A stretch of 64,000 nt of DNA from Gardnerella piotii (GCF_003397585.1 NZ_QJUV01000002.1:1-64000), one strand, 5' to 3'; shown: positions 27,655 to 37,187, numbered from the stretch's first letter. A program made the numbers and translations. The notes: generated by a model not told the origin, from the letters alone.

Positions 27655-27695
27655 CTCCACCATCGCGAATATACGCAAGGGGGGTATAAAGTCTA
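27655..27695 (-). promoter_or_regulatory. Candidate promoter with a C6 tract in its spacer
   Basis: On the minus strand TTAGAC is followed by 17 bp containing CCCCCC and then TATATT, upstream of the frameshifted surface-protein gene. Another G6TG4 run lies at 27557-27567, close to the start codon. The promoter is a weak match. Confidence 0.35.
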
Positions 27696-27790
27696 AAAAT
27701 GATTCTAGCAGAACAGCAGGAATAATTCGCTCACTTTGGCAATTTATAAGGAACAATTAAGGAAATTACAAGGTTTTGCCTTGAAATATT

Positions 27791-27825
27791 AGTATTTGAC
27801 TCAGTATTCGACTCAGTATTCGAAA
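27791..27825. repeat. 12-bp tandem repeat
   Basis: Three copies of AGTATTCGACTC, the first with one change and the last truncated. Apart from this, the terminator at 27868-27913 and the promoter candidate, the 27544-27949 gap shows nothing I can identify. Confidence 0.75.
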
Positions 27826-27867
27826 ATATAATATTCAACTATAATCCAAAAATAATCAAAAAATAAT

Positions 27868-27913
27868 CCCGACTTTGTTTCCAAATCACAAGAATAGGGG
27901 AACAAAATCGGGA
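27868..27913 (-). terminator. Terminator of pulA
   Basis: TCCCGACTTTGTTTCC pairs with GGGGAACAAAATCGGGAT; on the minus strand the hairpin is followed by TTATTTTTTG. Confidence 0.8.
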
Positions 27914-27949
27914 TAAAATGCGATTCGAGCGCTAAAAAAACTCGAGCAA

Positions 27950-29947
27950 TTAAGCGCGCTTGCGACTCAACACAACGAATGTACGCGGCGGAATATGAAC
28001 GGCACGCGTATCGCCATTATCATCGCAAAGCATTGATGCGCGGCTGCCAGAAGCGCTACCAATCCATCTATCAAAGTACTCGCTGGAGTCCAGCACAAAT
28101 CTCCATTCCTTGCCGCTTGCGCAAGGTTCAGGCAAATCAACCGTTGCGCGAGCATCCTTCATAGGATTAGCGCACACAATCAAGTCGCTTCCGATTTGCT
28201 CCGCAAGAATGGAATTATCGGATGCGTTAAGACGAGTGTGCTGTGCATCGTAGAAATCAGCGTTCTTAGCGCGAAGTTTTATAAGAGCGCTATACCAGTC
28301 TACAAGCGGCTGGAATCGCTTAGCTCTAGACCAATCAAGCTGGTTCATAATAACGCCGCGATTATAGGAATTATCGCAACCGTGCTTAGTGCGGCCAAAC
28401 TCTTCGCCGCCAAGCATAAATGGCATTCCAGCGGAGCACAAAATTATGCCAGAGCTAAGAATATTAGCGCTGAAGATGTCTGCAACGCTGTTTGGATCGC
28501 TTGCGTCAAAATCGCCACTAGTTGCGTTTTCGCGCATGGAAATACACAGCTTATCCCACAAAGTCAAATCGTCGTGAGCAGAAACATACTGCACAATCTG
28601 GCCAACACTTTTACCAGCACAAGGCATACCACGCCAACCGTTAAACGCATTGCGCACAGGATCCGCAGTCCAAAACTCGTTGCCGTTTACATAGCCGCGG
28701 TCGTGATGATCCATAACATTGCCCTTAAGCGTGTCTCGAGACTCATCACTGAACCAGCCGATTCTAGAATCAAGGAAGCCGCGCCCAGCTTTATCTCCCA
28801 TAGGGCAATCATCGGCTACAGCTGCAGCGCCCGCACCCCACGGCTCGCCATACATAAGAATATCTTTGCCGCCATCAAGCTTATCTAGTTCTGCGCGAAT
28901 CATGTTCAACGTTTCCGCGTCCGTTAAGCCCATAAGGTCAAACCTAAAGCCATCCACGTGGTAGCAGCGCGCCCAATGCAAAATGGACTCAATCATAAAA
29001 CGCCTAAACATTGGATGATCGGAAGCCATTTCGTTTCCGCAGCCCGATCCGTTTGCAAATCCGCCGTCATCCTTGCGCCTGCAAAAATAGCCAGGAGCAA
29101 CGCTTTCAAACGCGTTCGACGCTGCTTCAAACATGTGATTATAAACAACATCCATCACTACGCGCATGCCATTCTTATGCAAAGCGCCAATCATCGCCTT
29201 GCACTCGCGGATTCTTGCCGTTCCGTCATATGGGTTGCTCGAATACGCGCCTTCTGGCACGTTGTACGCGTGCGGATCGTAGCCCCAATTGTAAAGCGAA
29301 TCAACGCTTTTGCCATCTTCGCGTGCAGACGAAATCGCAACCTCATCCACAGTCGCAAAATCGTAGATTGGCATTAGTTGAACGTGAGTTACACCAAGTT
29401 TTTTAAGATAGTCGATTCCAGTAGGGAAATTGCTATCTGAATCTAAAGTTGTATGCGAATCTGTAAAAGCAAGATACTGACCGCGGTGTTCTGGCTTAAA
29501 TCCGCCATTTGCATTGCTGCTAAAGTCTTCAACGTGCATTTCCCACACAACAGTTGCATGGCGCACAAATTCTGGCGATTTGTCTTTGTGCCACCCTGCA
29601 GGAGCCACGCGATCCTCGTCAATAACAAGGCTGCGTTCGCCATTTACGCCACTAGCCACGCCCCAAGGGTCGCTTGTGCGATTCACTTTTCCGTCTGCAA
29701 AAGTAACAAGAAAGTCGTAGTATACGCCATCTAGCCTTTGCAATATTGACGTTCTCCATGCTCCGTCGCGCAATGGCTTCAAATCGCGTGTTTTGAAAGG
29801 TTCACTGTTGTTTCCTGTTTCAAAAAGTCGCAGTGTTACGCACGATGCTGTTGGCGCCCAAAGCGTAAATGTGGTCGATTTTTCGTTAAGCGAGAATCCG
29901 AGCTGCCCCGAATAAACTGGCCATTGTGTTGAAGGTGGGAACGTCAT
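27950..29947 (-). CDS. pulA: Type I pullulanase / GH13 debranching enzyme
   Basis: 665 aa. An N-terminal CBM48-like beta domain (FTLWAPTASCVTLRLFE) precedes the GH13 barrel. YNWGYDPHAYNVPEG is the type I pullulanase signature; GMRVVMDVVYNH, GFRFDLMG (nucleophile Asp), ILMYGEPWGAG (acid/base Glu) and VQYVSAHDDLTLWD (third acid) follow. It hydrolyses alpha-1,6 branches of glycogen or pullulan-type dextrins. No signal peptide, so cytoplasmic. AAAAGGA precedes the ATG. It is the last gene of the leftward maltodextrin cluster, 113 bp after malG. Confidence 0.92.
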   Translation of the reverse strand: MTFPPSTQWPVYSGQLGFSLNEKSTTFTLWAPTASCVTLRLFETGNNSEPFKTRDLKPLRDGAWRTSILQRLDGVYYDFLVTFADGKVNRTSDPWGVASGVNGERSLVIDEDRVAPAGWHKDKSPEFVRHATVVWEMHVEDFSSNANGGFKPEHRGQYLAFTDSHTTLDSDSNFPTGIDYLKKLGVTHVQLMPIYDFATVDEVAISSAREDGKSVDSLYNWGYDPHAYNVPEGAYSSNPYDGTARIRECKAMIGALHKNGMRVVMDVVYNHMFEAASNAFESVAPGYFCRRKDDGGFANGSGCGNEMASDHPMFRRFMIESILHWARCYHVDGFRFDLMGLTDAETLNMIRAELDKLDGGKDILMYGEPWGAGAAAVADDCPMGDKAGRGFLDSRIGWFSDESRDTLKGNVMDHHDRGYVNGNEFWTADPVRNAFNGWRGMPCAGKSVGQIVQYVSAHDDLTLWDKLCISMRENATSGDFDASDPNSVADIFSANILSSGIILCSAGMPFMLGGEEFGRTKHGCDNSYNRGVIMNQLDWSRAKRFQPLVDWYSALIKLRAKNADFYDAQHTRLNASDNSILAEQIGSDLIVCANPMKDARATVDLPEPCASGKEWRFVLDSSEYFDRWIGSASGSRASMLCDDNGDTRAVHIPPRTFVVLSRKRA

Positions 29948-30060
29948 GAATATATCCTTTTGTATTTTATTAAATTATTTAGCATAAAATACGAAGGCCG
30001 AAACGCTTTTAACGCTCGGCCCCCATATTTCACCAAACTCTACAATTAATGCAGAGCTTA

Positions 30061-30996
30061 CTATCCCTTAACAGAGCCAGACATCGACTCTTCGTAGAAT
30101 CGTTGCATAACAATGAACAGGATTGCGATTGGAATGGAAACGCACACAGCTCCAGCGGAGAATCGTGCGAACCAGTGATTAATGTATTCCTTTTGTAGCA
30201 TTTGCCACAAGCCCACAGCAACAGTGTAGTTATCTGCAGTTCGAGCAATAGTCTTAACCAAAACGAAGTCAACCCATGGTCCCAAGAAGCTAGTAATAGC
30301 CTGGAACACAATCATAGGCTTGCATATTGGAAGAATAATCTTATAGAATACTTGCCAAGTTGTGCAGCCATCCAAGTAGGCGGCCTCGTCCAAAGACTTT
30401 GGAATCGTATCCATGTAGCCCTTCATAACGTAGAAGCCCATGCCGCTACCAGCAGAGTAGACGATAATCAAAGAGATTAAAACCACTCCGCCGTTTGTTA
30501 AGCCGAATGCCTTCAAGATGAAGTAGATAGCGATAACGGCCATGATGGATGGGAACATACCGAGGATTAATGCAATATTCATGAACGTCTTGCGTCCGCG
30601 GAAGCGTAAGCGAGACATGCAGAACGCCACTATGAGCACAAAGAACAGAGAGATAATGCACACGAAGATAGACACAATCAAAGTGTTTAAGAACATGCGT
30701 GGGAAATCAAATGTTTCGCGCTGAGTGAACAACTGAATATAGTTATTAAACGAGTACTCGGTAGGGAAGAACGTAGTCTGATATGGAGCAGTGTTCTTGT
30801 TGAAACTTTCCAAGAATATCCATGCGATTGGGGTGAGCCAAACAATAGACATAAGAATCAAGAACAAGTGTGCAACAACATCTCCGAATATGCGACGAAC
30901 TCGTTGATCGCGCCAGAACGGAACGCTACGTACACTATGTACTACTTGCTCTTTTTTATTAGAAGTAGATTGCATAACTTTATCTTTATTACTCAC
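30061..30996 (-). CDS. malG: Maltose/maltodextrin ABC permease (MalG-like)
   Basis: 311 aa; six membrane segments, starting at VAHLFLILMSIVWLTPIAWIFL, with EAA loop DEAAYLDGCTTWQVFYKIILP and MSGSVKG terminus. It begins with GTG at 30996 overlapping the MalF stop (GTGA); the ATG at 30975 is an alternative. With MalF and MalE it forms a CUT1 maltodextrin importer. No ATPase gene is in the cluster. Confidence 0.93.
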   Translation of the reverse strand: MSNKDKVMQSTSNKKEQVVHSVRSVPFWRDQRVRRIFGDVVAHLFLILMSIVWLTPIAWIFLESFNKNTAPYQTTFFPTEYSFNNYIQLFTQRETFDFPRMFLNTLIVSIFVCIISLFFVLIVAFCMSRLRFRGRKTFMNIALILGMFPSIMAVIAIYFILKAFGLTNGGVVLISLIIVYSAGSGMGFYVMKGYMDTIPKSLDEAAYLDGCTTWQVFYKIILPICKPMIVFQAITSFLGPWVDFVLVKTIARTADNYTVAVGLWQMLQKEYINHWFARFSAGAVCVSIPIAILFIVMQRFYEESMSGSVKG

Positions 30997-32390
30997 CGGA
31001 ATCCCTCCTCATTCTTGTAGGAGCCAGAGTTGCGATATGTAAGCAGTGCTACAACAGCGAGCACGATGAATGTCATAATGCCAATCACGGCGCCCATGCT
31101 GTAATCGCTCTTATCAACAGTCAACTTGTACAGCCAGGTGATAAGCAAATCAGTCTTACCTGCCGAAGATGTGAGCGACGATGGGTCGCCACCAGACAAG
31201 AGGTAAATAACGTTGAAGTTGTTAACATTGCCAGTGAACGTTGTAATCAAGTATGGTGTCATAACAAAGAAGATGTATGGCATAGTAACGTTCATAAAGC
31301 GCTGCCACCAGCTTGCACCATCAAGTTCTGCTGCTTCGTAAAGTTCTGCTGGAACGTTTTGCAAAATACCAGTGATTTGCATGATTGTGTAAGGAATACC
31401 AACCCAAAGGTTGATTATAATAACGGTAACCCTTGCCCAAGTAGCATCCTGGAAGAATGGCAGTGGGGAATGAATCCAACCCGAAGCAATGAGAAGACGG
31501 TTAATGGCGCCTTCGCGCTGAAGCATGCTGTGCATAACAAGCAAAGACACGAACTGTGGAACGGCAACTGTCAACGAGAAGCAGGTACGCCACAAGCCCT
31601 TAAATCGGGTTGTGCGTCTGTTGATAATCATTGCCATAAACATGCCGAAGAAGAAGTTAAGGAATGTAGCGAAGAAGGCCCAAACAAGGGTCCAAATCAA
31701 CACATCCACAAAGACCTTAGCGTTAATCAAGCTGTTTGAGTTGCCAATATCAAAGAAGTTCTGTAAACCAACCCAGCTGAACAGTGGAACGTGATTGCTA
31801 TCGTAGTTGGTAAATGCCATGGAAATCATAAAGAGTAATGGCAAAATCGTAAACAGAACAATGCCGATTGTTGGTAAAGTCATAAAACCAACATGCGCAT
31901 TTTGATCGAGCAGAGACTTTAAATCTTCGTAGAAGTTAACAGGTTTTTTGCCTTTTGCAACGGCGCTTTGTGCCTTATACGAGCTACGCAAAGATAATGT
32001 AGCCAAGAAAATTAGTACGGCAATAGCAGCAAGAGACATAACGCAGTAAAGAAGAATTTCTACGGAGTTGTCGCCTTGGGTGTAGTGCCAGAAGCCGTTA
32101 ATCTTAACCTTGCCAGCTTTATGAGTGCCTAAAGTTAGGATTTTTGGCAAGTATTCGACACCAGTGGTAGATAAGAAGGCGATTACAGCTATTTCAGTTA
32201 CTAAGAAAATAACGCCTTTTGTAAACTGGCGTCGTACTAAATTACCGAAGCCGAAAATAATAAGAGAAACCCAAGAGAAGACATCAGCATTTTTTGCTGC
32301 TTCTTGCAATGAGTATGGAGACGGTGCAAAGCGTTCGGAAGTCGGCGTGCTCCGACGCTTGAATCGTTTCATGGATGCTGTGCCAGTCAT
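30993..32390 (-). CDS. malF: Maltose/maltodextrin ABC permease (MalF-like)
   Basis: 465 aa. Longer than usual CUT1 permeases: residues ~35-160 hold extra N-terminal membrane segments (FTKGVIFLVTEIAVIAFLSTTG, VMSLAAIAVLIFLATLSL), as in MalF of Gram-positive bacteria. The core has a typical TMD and EAA loop YEAAELDGASWWQRFMNVTMP. GGAAGGG precedes the ATG. It overlaps malG by GTGA. Confidence 0.92.
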   Translation of the reverse strand: MTGTASMKRFKRRSTPTSERFAPSPYSLQEAAKNADVFSWVSLIIFGFGNLVRRQFTKGVIFLVTEIAVIAFLSTTGVEYLPKILTLGTHKAGKVKINGFWHYTQGDNSVEILLYCVMSLAAIAVLIFLATLSLRSSYKAQSAVAKGKKPVNFYEDLKSLLDQNAHVGFMTLPTIGIVLFTILPLLFMISMAFTNYDSNHVPLFSWVGLQNFFDIGNSNSLINAKVFVDVLIWTLVWAFFATFLNFFFGMFMAMIINRRTTRFKGLWRTCFSLTVAVPQFVSLLVMHSMLQREGAINRLLIASGWIHSPLPFFQDATWARVTVIIINLWVGIPYTIMQITGILQNVPAELYEAAELDGASWWQRFMNVTMPYIFFVMTPYLITTFTGNVNNFNVIYLLSGGDPSSLTSSAGKTDLLITWLYKLTVDKSDYSMGAVIGIMTFIVLAVVALLTYRNSGSYKNEEGFR

Positions 32391-32435
32391 GACATGCCCT
32401 TCCTATAAACAATGAGTGTGTTTTGAGGAGGAATA

Positions 32436-32480
32436 AAACGCCCCGCCCCTATTCACATTAGTGTGGGGAGCGGGGCATTT
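32436..32480 (-). terminator. Attenuating terminator between malE and malF
   Basis: On the minus strand AATGCCCCGCTCCCC pairs with GGGGCGGGGCGTT, followed by TTTATTCC. Located in the 149-bp gap after malE. Partial termination would give more binding protein than permease, a common pattern in ABC operons. Confidence 0.75.
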
Positions 32481-32539
32481 TACTTTTACGCAAGATTTGT
32501 ATTACTTGCGTTTTTAGATATTTTTACTAGACGAGAAGC

Positions 32540-33769
32540 TTACTTCTTGAGGGCTTCGTCGAAGCTCTTCTGGAAGTCTGCAGTCTTTGCTGCAGCGTTG
32601 CTTTCGTTGATTTCCTTGTTAGCAAGAGCGGAACCGAAGTTCTTGGATGGATCCCAGTATGCGCTCATCTCAGGAATGTTTGGCTGAACAACAGAAGTCT
32701 TAGCAATGGTTTCCATCTGTGCGGTGGCGCCTGCATCATCCTTAACTACGTCAGCAAGGGACTTGTCGGAAGGAATTACGCTCTGAAGCTCGTAAGCCTT
32801 CTTCTGGGATTCCTTAGAACCAAGGAATGCAGCGAACTTAGCAGCCATCTCTGGAGCCTTGGAGTTAGGGTTGTAAGCAACAGCCTTGGAGCCAACGAAG
32901 GACTTCATCTGAAGCTCGCCTGCTTCGGTTGTGAACTTAGGCAAAGCTGCAGCGGCATAGTTGTCGCCCAAAGCCTTCTTAACATCTGCTTCATCCCAAG
33001 AGCCAGAGAAGTAAGCGTCAACAGTGCCATCCTTGATTCCAGCCAAGCCAGCGCCGTTTCCATCCATTACAAAGTTCTTGTTCTGAATGAACTTGGTGAT
33101 GTACTTGGTAACAGCAGCTGCCTTATCGCCAAGCTTGATTCCAGCCTTGGCATCCATGCCGCTATCGCCGAAGAACTTGAGGTTTCCATCCAGGTAGAAG
33201 CCAGCGAGGTACCAGCCGCCACCAATGTCGAATGCAACCTTGCCCTTTTCGAGCATCTTGTCGAGGGACTTAACGTCATCCTTAGAGAACTTGGACTTGT
33301 TGTAGTACATGAACCAAGTGTTGCTGGTGTATGGAACGCCATACATCTTGCCATCTTGAGCAGTAACGGACTTAATCAAAGCGTCCTCGTTCTGCTCCTT
33401 AACCTGCTTTACAGCGTCATCGCTCAACTCGCCGATTGCGCCAGCCTTTACCAATTCACCAATCTGATCGTTAGGGAACAGGTAAACATCTGCAGCGGCC
33501 TTAGCGTCCTGCTTTACTGTTGTTGCTGCATCTGGAGGGGCAACTACAGAATTCTTAAAAGTAACTTCTGGGTGATCCTTTTGGAAGGCTTTCTCCATTG
33601 TCTGAATCCAGCCGCCAGCTTTTTGATCTTCGGAAGCAGACCATACAGTGAGCTTTACTGGGTTCGACTTGCTGCTGGAGCCAGCGTTGGTGCTAGAACC
33701 GCATGCAGAAAATCCAAACATAGTGGCGATTGCGAGGCCTGCGCCCAGCACTTTCTTCATATTCGTCAT
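32540..33769 (-). CDS. malE: Maltose/maltodextrin-binding lipoprotein (MalE-like)
   Basis: 409 aa. Lipoprotein signal ending in GFSACGSS. The body has LTVWSASEDQKAGGWIQTM, DVYLFPNDQIGELVKAGAI, VPYTSNTWFMYYNK, AYFSGSWDEADVKKAL and SFVGSKAVAYNPNSKAPE, which fit family-1 binding proteins for maltose and maltodextrin. AGGAGGTCAAGG precedes the ATG at 33769. First gene of the operon; the substrate is inferred from linkage to pulA. Confidence 0.9.
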   Translation of the reverse strand: MTNMKKVLGAGLAIATMFGFSACGSSTNAGSSSKSNPVKLTVWSASEDQKAGGWIQTMEKAFQKDHPEVTFKNSVVAPPDAATTVKQDAKAAADVYLFPNDQIGELVKAGAIGELSDDAVKQVKEQNEDALIKSVTAQDGKMYGVPYTSNTWFMYYNKSKFSKDDVKSLDKMLEKGKVAFDIGGGWYLAGFYLDGNLKFFGDSGMDAKAGIKLGDKAAAVTKYITKFIQNKNFVMDGNGAGLAGIKDGTVDAYFSGSWDEADVKKALGDNYAAAALPKFTTEAGELQMKSFVGSKAVAYNPNSKAPEMAAKFAAFLGSKESQKKAYELQSVIPSDKSLADVVKDDAGATAQMETIAKTSVVQPNIPEMSAYWDPSKNFGSALANKEINESNAAAKTADFQKSFDEALKK

Positions 33770-34044
33770 CCTTGACCTCCTATATCATGCCAGCTTGGCA
33801 TGTCCTTTGGTGGCATAGTAACAAATTTCATGTGGCGCAACTTCGACGTTTTGCTGCGTTTTTGCAGCGTCACATTTGTTGTTGAAATCTGTTTATAAGC
33901 AATGTGTAGTATACACGTATATATTGTAGTTGGCAAATCATGTTGCGCGCTATTAGAAAAATTTCCGATAAAGCTGATTGTTGTTGATAAAAAGTCGTAT
34001 TTTATTCTGTAAATCAGTAAATTTATCGGAATTTTATTTTGACT

Positions 34045-34178
34045 GCGCTCCAACCTGCCTTCGCGCTTGTAGCGTAGCGCGCGAAGGCAATTTGGAGCGC
34101 TGAGCTTGCTCAAAGTTGAAAGCACAGTGTGCTTTCAACGCAAGCGAAGACGTTCGCGCGCTTAGACCGCGCGGGCGA
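34045..34178 (-). repeat. Dispersed nested-hairpin repeat, copy B (inverted)
   Basis: Inverse orientation to copy A. The closing helix is GCGCTCCAA / TTGGAGCGC (copy C has GCGCTCCGA / TCGGAGCGC) and hairpin 3 is CCTTCGCGC / GCGCGAAGG (copy C CCTTTTCGC / GCGAAAAGG). Both differences keep pairing. Hairpin 2 equals that of copy A. Confidence 0.88.
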
Positions 34179-34244
34179 TTTGCGCGTTTGTTTACGTTTT
34201 TGCTCAAAATGGGAACAAATGCGGGAAAGTGAATAGTAAAATAG

Positions 34245-34350
34245 GATTAGACAAGATAAGTCAAGTCAAGTCAAAATAAAAGAGATAAGATAAGTCAAAA
34301 TAAAAGACGAAAGTCAAGTCAAAAAAGACAAGTCAAGCCAAAAATTAATA
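34245..34350. repeat. Low-complexity AAGTCAAGTCAAAA repeats
   Basis: Degenerate tandem copies of AAGTCAAGTCAAAA and GATAAGTCAAAATAAAAGA directly upstream of the GH13 gene. The remaining bases of the 33770-34383 gap are AT-rich leader of malE and repeat copy B. Confidence 0.7.
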
Positions 34351-34383
34351 CACGCCAAACAAAACCAACAAAACGGGGGAAAT

Positions 34384-36111
34384 ATGCAAAACGAACATGC
34401 GCAATGGCTGCGCGACGCCGTATTCTACGAAATCTACCCACAAAGCTTCTACGATTCAAACGGCGACGGAATCGGCGATATTCCAGGCATAATCGAAAAA
34501 CTCGACTACGTAAAATCACTTGGCTGCAACGCAATCTGGTTAAATCCTTGCTACGATTCTCCATTTAAGGATGCAGGCTACGACGTGCGCGACTACAAAA
34601 AAGTGGCAGCGCGCTACGGCACAAACGAGGATTTGCAACGTCTTTTTAGCGAAGCTCACAATCGCGGAATGCACATTCTGCTAGACCTTGTTCCAGGGCA
34701 CACAAGCGAAGAGCACGAGTGGTTTAAGCAAAGCTCGCGCGCGCAAGAAAACGAGTTTAGCAAGCGATATATTTGGACAGACAGCGCGTTTAGCGGCTAT
34801 TCCATGCCGTTTATTGGCGGCGAAAGCGAGCGAGATGCCACGTATATTCTTAACTTCTTCAAATGCCAGCCAGCGCTAAATTACGGCTTTGCGCATAGGG
34901 ATCGCGCGTGGCAATCCGCGCCAGATTCCGCGGAGGCTGCGCAAACGCGCGCTGCAATGGTTGATGTTATGCGATTCTGGCTTGCGCTCGGCGCGGATGG
35001 ATTCCGTGTAGACATGGCGGATTCGCTTGTAAAAAACGACGACAACAATGGCGAGGGAAGCCTTGGCAAAGACAACACGATTCGCGCATGGCAAGAGATG
35101 CTGGGTGCTGTAAAGGCCGAGTATCCGCAGGCTGCTTTCGTTTCGGAGTGGGGCAGGCCTCGTCAGGCGCTGGCTGCTGGGTTCGACATGGACTTCTACT
35201 TGAATTGGCGATGGGATGGGAATCCTAACGGTTATGCGCGCCTGGCTCGCGATGTGGATAATGCGCTAGACAGCAGCCCCGAGCACGACCACAGTTACTT
35301 TAATGCGCGCGGCGGCGGCAGCATTTGCCCATTCTTAGACGATTATTGCCCGCAGTATGAGGCCACTTGCAACGATGGCTACTTTAGTTTTATAACGTGC
35401 AATCACGATACTCCGCGACTGGCTCCGCGATTAAGCGAGCGCGAAAGGCGGATTGCGTTTGGCATGATTCTTACAATGCCAGGCGTGCCGTTTGTGTATT
35501 ACGGCGACGAAATCGGCATGAAATACCGCGATATTCCTACAAAAGAGGGCGGTTATGCGCGCACGGGTACGCGTACGCCAATGCAGTGGGATGATTCCAA
35601 GAATTTTGGATTCTCTGCAGCCGCAAAGTCGAAGTTGTACCTGCCTGTTGAAGCGCGCGCGGATGGAAGGACTTGCGCAAACTCGCGCAAGCAGGCCGTG
35701 CAAAGTGGTGAGATTCCAACGGTTTTGAGGCAGGAGCAGAATGGTGATTCGCTGCTTAACTGGGTGCGCGCGCTGATTGCTTTGCGTCACGAGTGCGCAG
35801 CGCTGCACGCGGATGCTACTTGGCGAGTGCTGTACGCACCTGTGGATGGTCGCAGTTTTGCGTACGAGCGGTGCGCGGTTGAGTCGGTTGAGTCGGATGG
35901 TGAATGCTCTACAGAACGAATTATTGTGGTTATGAATCCTGGATTAAATGAGGAGACGATTGAGCTTAGTGCGCTTGCAGGGCTTACGCCAGAGGCGATT
36001 TTGCAGCCGCGGCTTTCGATTGGGGCGGTTGCTTGCGATTCTTCCGCGCTTAAACTCGGCGCGCAGTCCTTCGCTCTGTTTGTTTGCGCTCCGACTTGCA
36101 TGATCGCTTAA
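34384..36111 (+). CDS. GH13 alpha-glucosidase / oligo-glucosidase-like enzyme
   Basis: 575 aa. YEIYPQSFYDSNGDGIGDIPGI, LLDLVPGHTS, GFRVDMADSL (nucleophile Asp210), AFVSEWGRP (acid/base Glu255) and FITCNHDTPR (third acid) give a complete GH13 active site. The layout is of the oligo-1,6-glucosidase/alpha-glucosidase branch, but SEWGRP and an insertion before it differ from the commonest members, so substrate is uncertain. GGGGG precedes the ATG. The last residues (CAPTCMIA) and stop are encoded by the edge of the dispersed repeat (36086-36122), so the natural C-terminus may have been replaced. Confidence 0.87.
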   Translation: MQNEHAQWLRDAVFYEIYPQSFYDSNGDGIGDIPGIIEKLDYVKSLGCNAIWLNPCYDSPFKDAGYDVRDYKKVAARYGTNEDLQRLFSEAHNRGMHILLDLVPGHTSEEHEWFKQSSRAQENEFSKRYIWTDSAFSGYSMPFIGGESERDATYILNFFKCQPALNYGFAHRDRAWQSAPDSAEAAQTRAAMVDVMRFWLALGADGFRVDMADSLVKNDDNNGEGSLGKDNTIRAWQEMLGAVKAEYPQAAFVSEWGRPRQALAAGFDMDFYLNWRWDGNPNGYARLARDVDNALDSSPEHDHSYFNARGGGSICPFLDDYCPQYEATCNDGYFSFITCNHDTPRLAPRLSERERRIAFGMILTMPGVPFVYYGDEIGMKYRDIPTKEGGYARTGTRTPMQWDDSKNFGFSAAAKSKLYLPVEARADGRTCANSRKQAVQSGEIPTVLRQEQNGDSLLNWVRALIALRHECAALHADATWRVLYAPVDGRSFAYERCAVESVESDGECSTERIIVVMNPGLNEETIELSALAGLTPEAILQPRLSIGAVACDSSALKLGAQSFALFVCAPTCMIA

Positions 36112-36122
36112 AGCGTAGCGCG
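36086..36122 (+). repeat. Partial copy of the nested-hairpin repeat at the end of the GH13 gene
   Basis: GCGCTCCGACTTGC, then GATCGCTTAAAGCGTAGCGCG, matches the outer end of copies C and E. It contains the TAA of the GH13 gene. Confidence 0.75.
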
Positions 36123-36156
36123 TGGATGGCGTTCTTGCTTTTGTTTCTTTTTTCCT

Positions 36157-36297
36157 GCGTTTGTTTCCAAAATCGACCAAAATGTGAACAAATGCGGGTA
36201 AAAGGGAACAAACGCGGGAAAGTGTGCCCGAGTTTGTTTACAAAATGGGCCAAAAAGGGAACAAATGCGGGTAAAAGGGAACAAACGCGGGATAAAA
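36157..36297. repeat. Repeat cluster of the TTTGTnnC hairpin family, variant form
   Basis: Units such as TTTGTTTACAAAATGGGCC followed by AACAAATGCGGG; the string GGGAACAAATGCGGGTAAAA occurs twice, about 70 bp apart (36187 and 36257 regions). Related to TTTGTAC...GTACAAA units at 40351, 48013, 53783 and 59619. A single AACAAATGCGGGAAA lies at 34213. Confidence 0.7.
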
Positions 36298-36413
36298 GAA
36301 AAAGCGCACTGCAGAGATTGAAGTCTGAGTTTGATACAATTGCAATGACGGCAAAAGCTATACGCACAACGTTATACGCACTTAACGCCACGCGTGCGAG
36401 CAAGAGGTGAATT

Positions 36414-37187
36414 ATGGACGCGCTAAAACCAAAGATCCGCGCAGACAAGAACATAAAAATGGGGATTACGCTCAAAAAGTTCAAGCTGCTCGGCGCTGTA
36501 ATGATGATGCTCAGCGCGTTCGGCACAACCGTGATTCCGCACCTTTTTGGCGGCCTTTCCACTTCCAACATGTGGAGCCTTACGGCTGCCGTAGTGTGCG
36601 AAGTTGTAAGCTGGTCGGCCCTGCCGTGGTATGCGTGGCTGCTCGTTCGTGGCTATCAAAACACGCATAACCTCAACCTTTACACGCTCCGTCTGCTTGT
36701 GCTGGCTCTTATTTGCGAGGTTCCGTACGACTTTACAACCTTTAGCTGCGCTTTCGATATGCGCTCGCAAAACCCAGTGTTTGGTCTTGTTATTGCGCTT
36801 TTTGTGCTTTCGGGAATCGACATGGTTCGCGCGCGTTTTAAGGGCGCGCAAAAAGTGGCGTCAATCGCAGTGATCCTGGTTGCAGGAATATTGTGGAATC
36901 TTTTCGGGAAAGTCGGCTTTAGGCAGAATATTTTTTGGGGCGGAGCTTTACTTTTAGGATTTGTTCTTATCTTTAGATTCCTGGAAAACCACGAGATTCG
37001 CATGGAGCTGATTGCTGGCGCGTTTGGCGCTATGTCGCTTTTGGCGCCAGGCGTTGGCGTGGCTGTGCTGCACTATCGCAGTCCATACGGCGACGGCCCT
37101 AAGCAAACTAAGCAATTCCGCTGGCTTATGTATGCGTGGTATCCGCTTATGCTTGTAATCGCAAGCGTGTTCACGATTCTGCTTTAG
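36414..37187 (+). CDS. TraX-family membrane protein
   Basis: 257 aa with about seven hydrophobic segments. LRLLVLALICEVPYDFTTF and the C-terminal FRWLMYAWYPLMLVI correspond to the conserved TraX segments (RL-x-x-FALISExPFDL and YxFYPxHL). TraX of conjugative plasmids acetylates pilin, but chromosomal TraX-like proteins are widespread and unassigned. GAGGTG precedes the ATG. It is flanked by repeats and glucosidase genes, with no conjugation genes in the window. Confidence 0.82.
   Translation: MDALKPKIRADKNIKMGITLKKFKLLGAVMMMLSAFGTTVIPHLFGGLSTSNMWSLTAAVVCEVVSWSALPWYAWLLVRGYQNTHNLNLYTLRLLVLALICEVPYDFTTFSCAFDMRSQNPVFGLVIALFVLSGIDMVRARFKGAQKVASIAVILVAGILWNLFGKVGFRQNIFWGGALLLGFVLIFRFLENHEIRMELIAGAFGAMSLLAPGVGVAVLHYRSPYGDGPKQTKQFRWLMYAWYPLMLVIASVFTILL

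Noticed and set aside
36414-37187. TraX-like gene as evidence for a conjugative element
   Set aside because: No relaxase, coupling protein, secretion ATPase or integrase nearby; chromosomal TraX-like genes are common in isolation.
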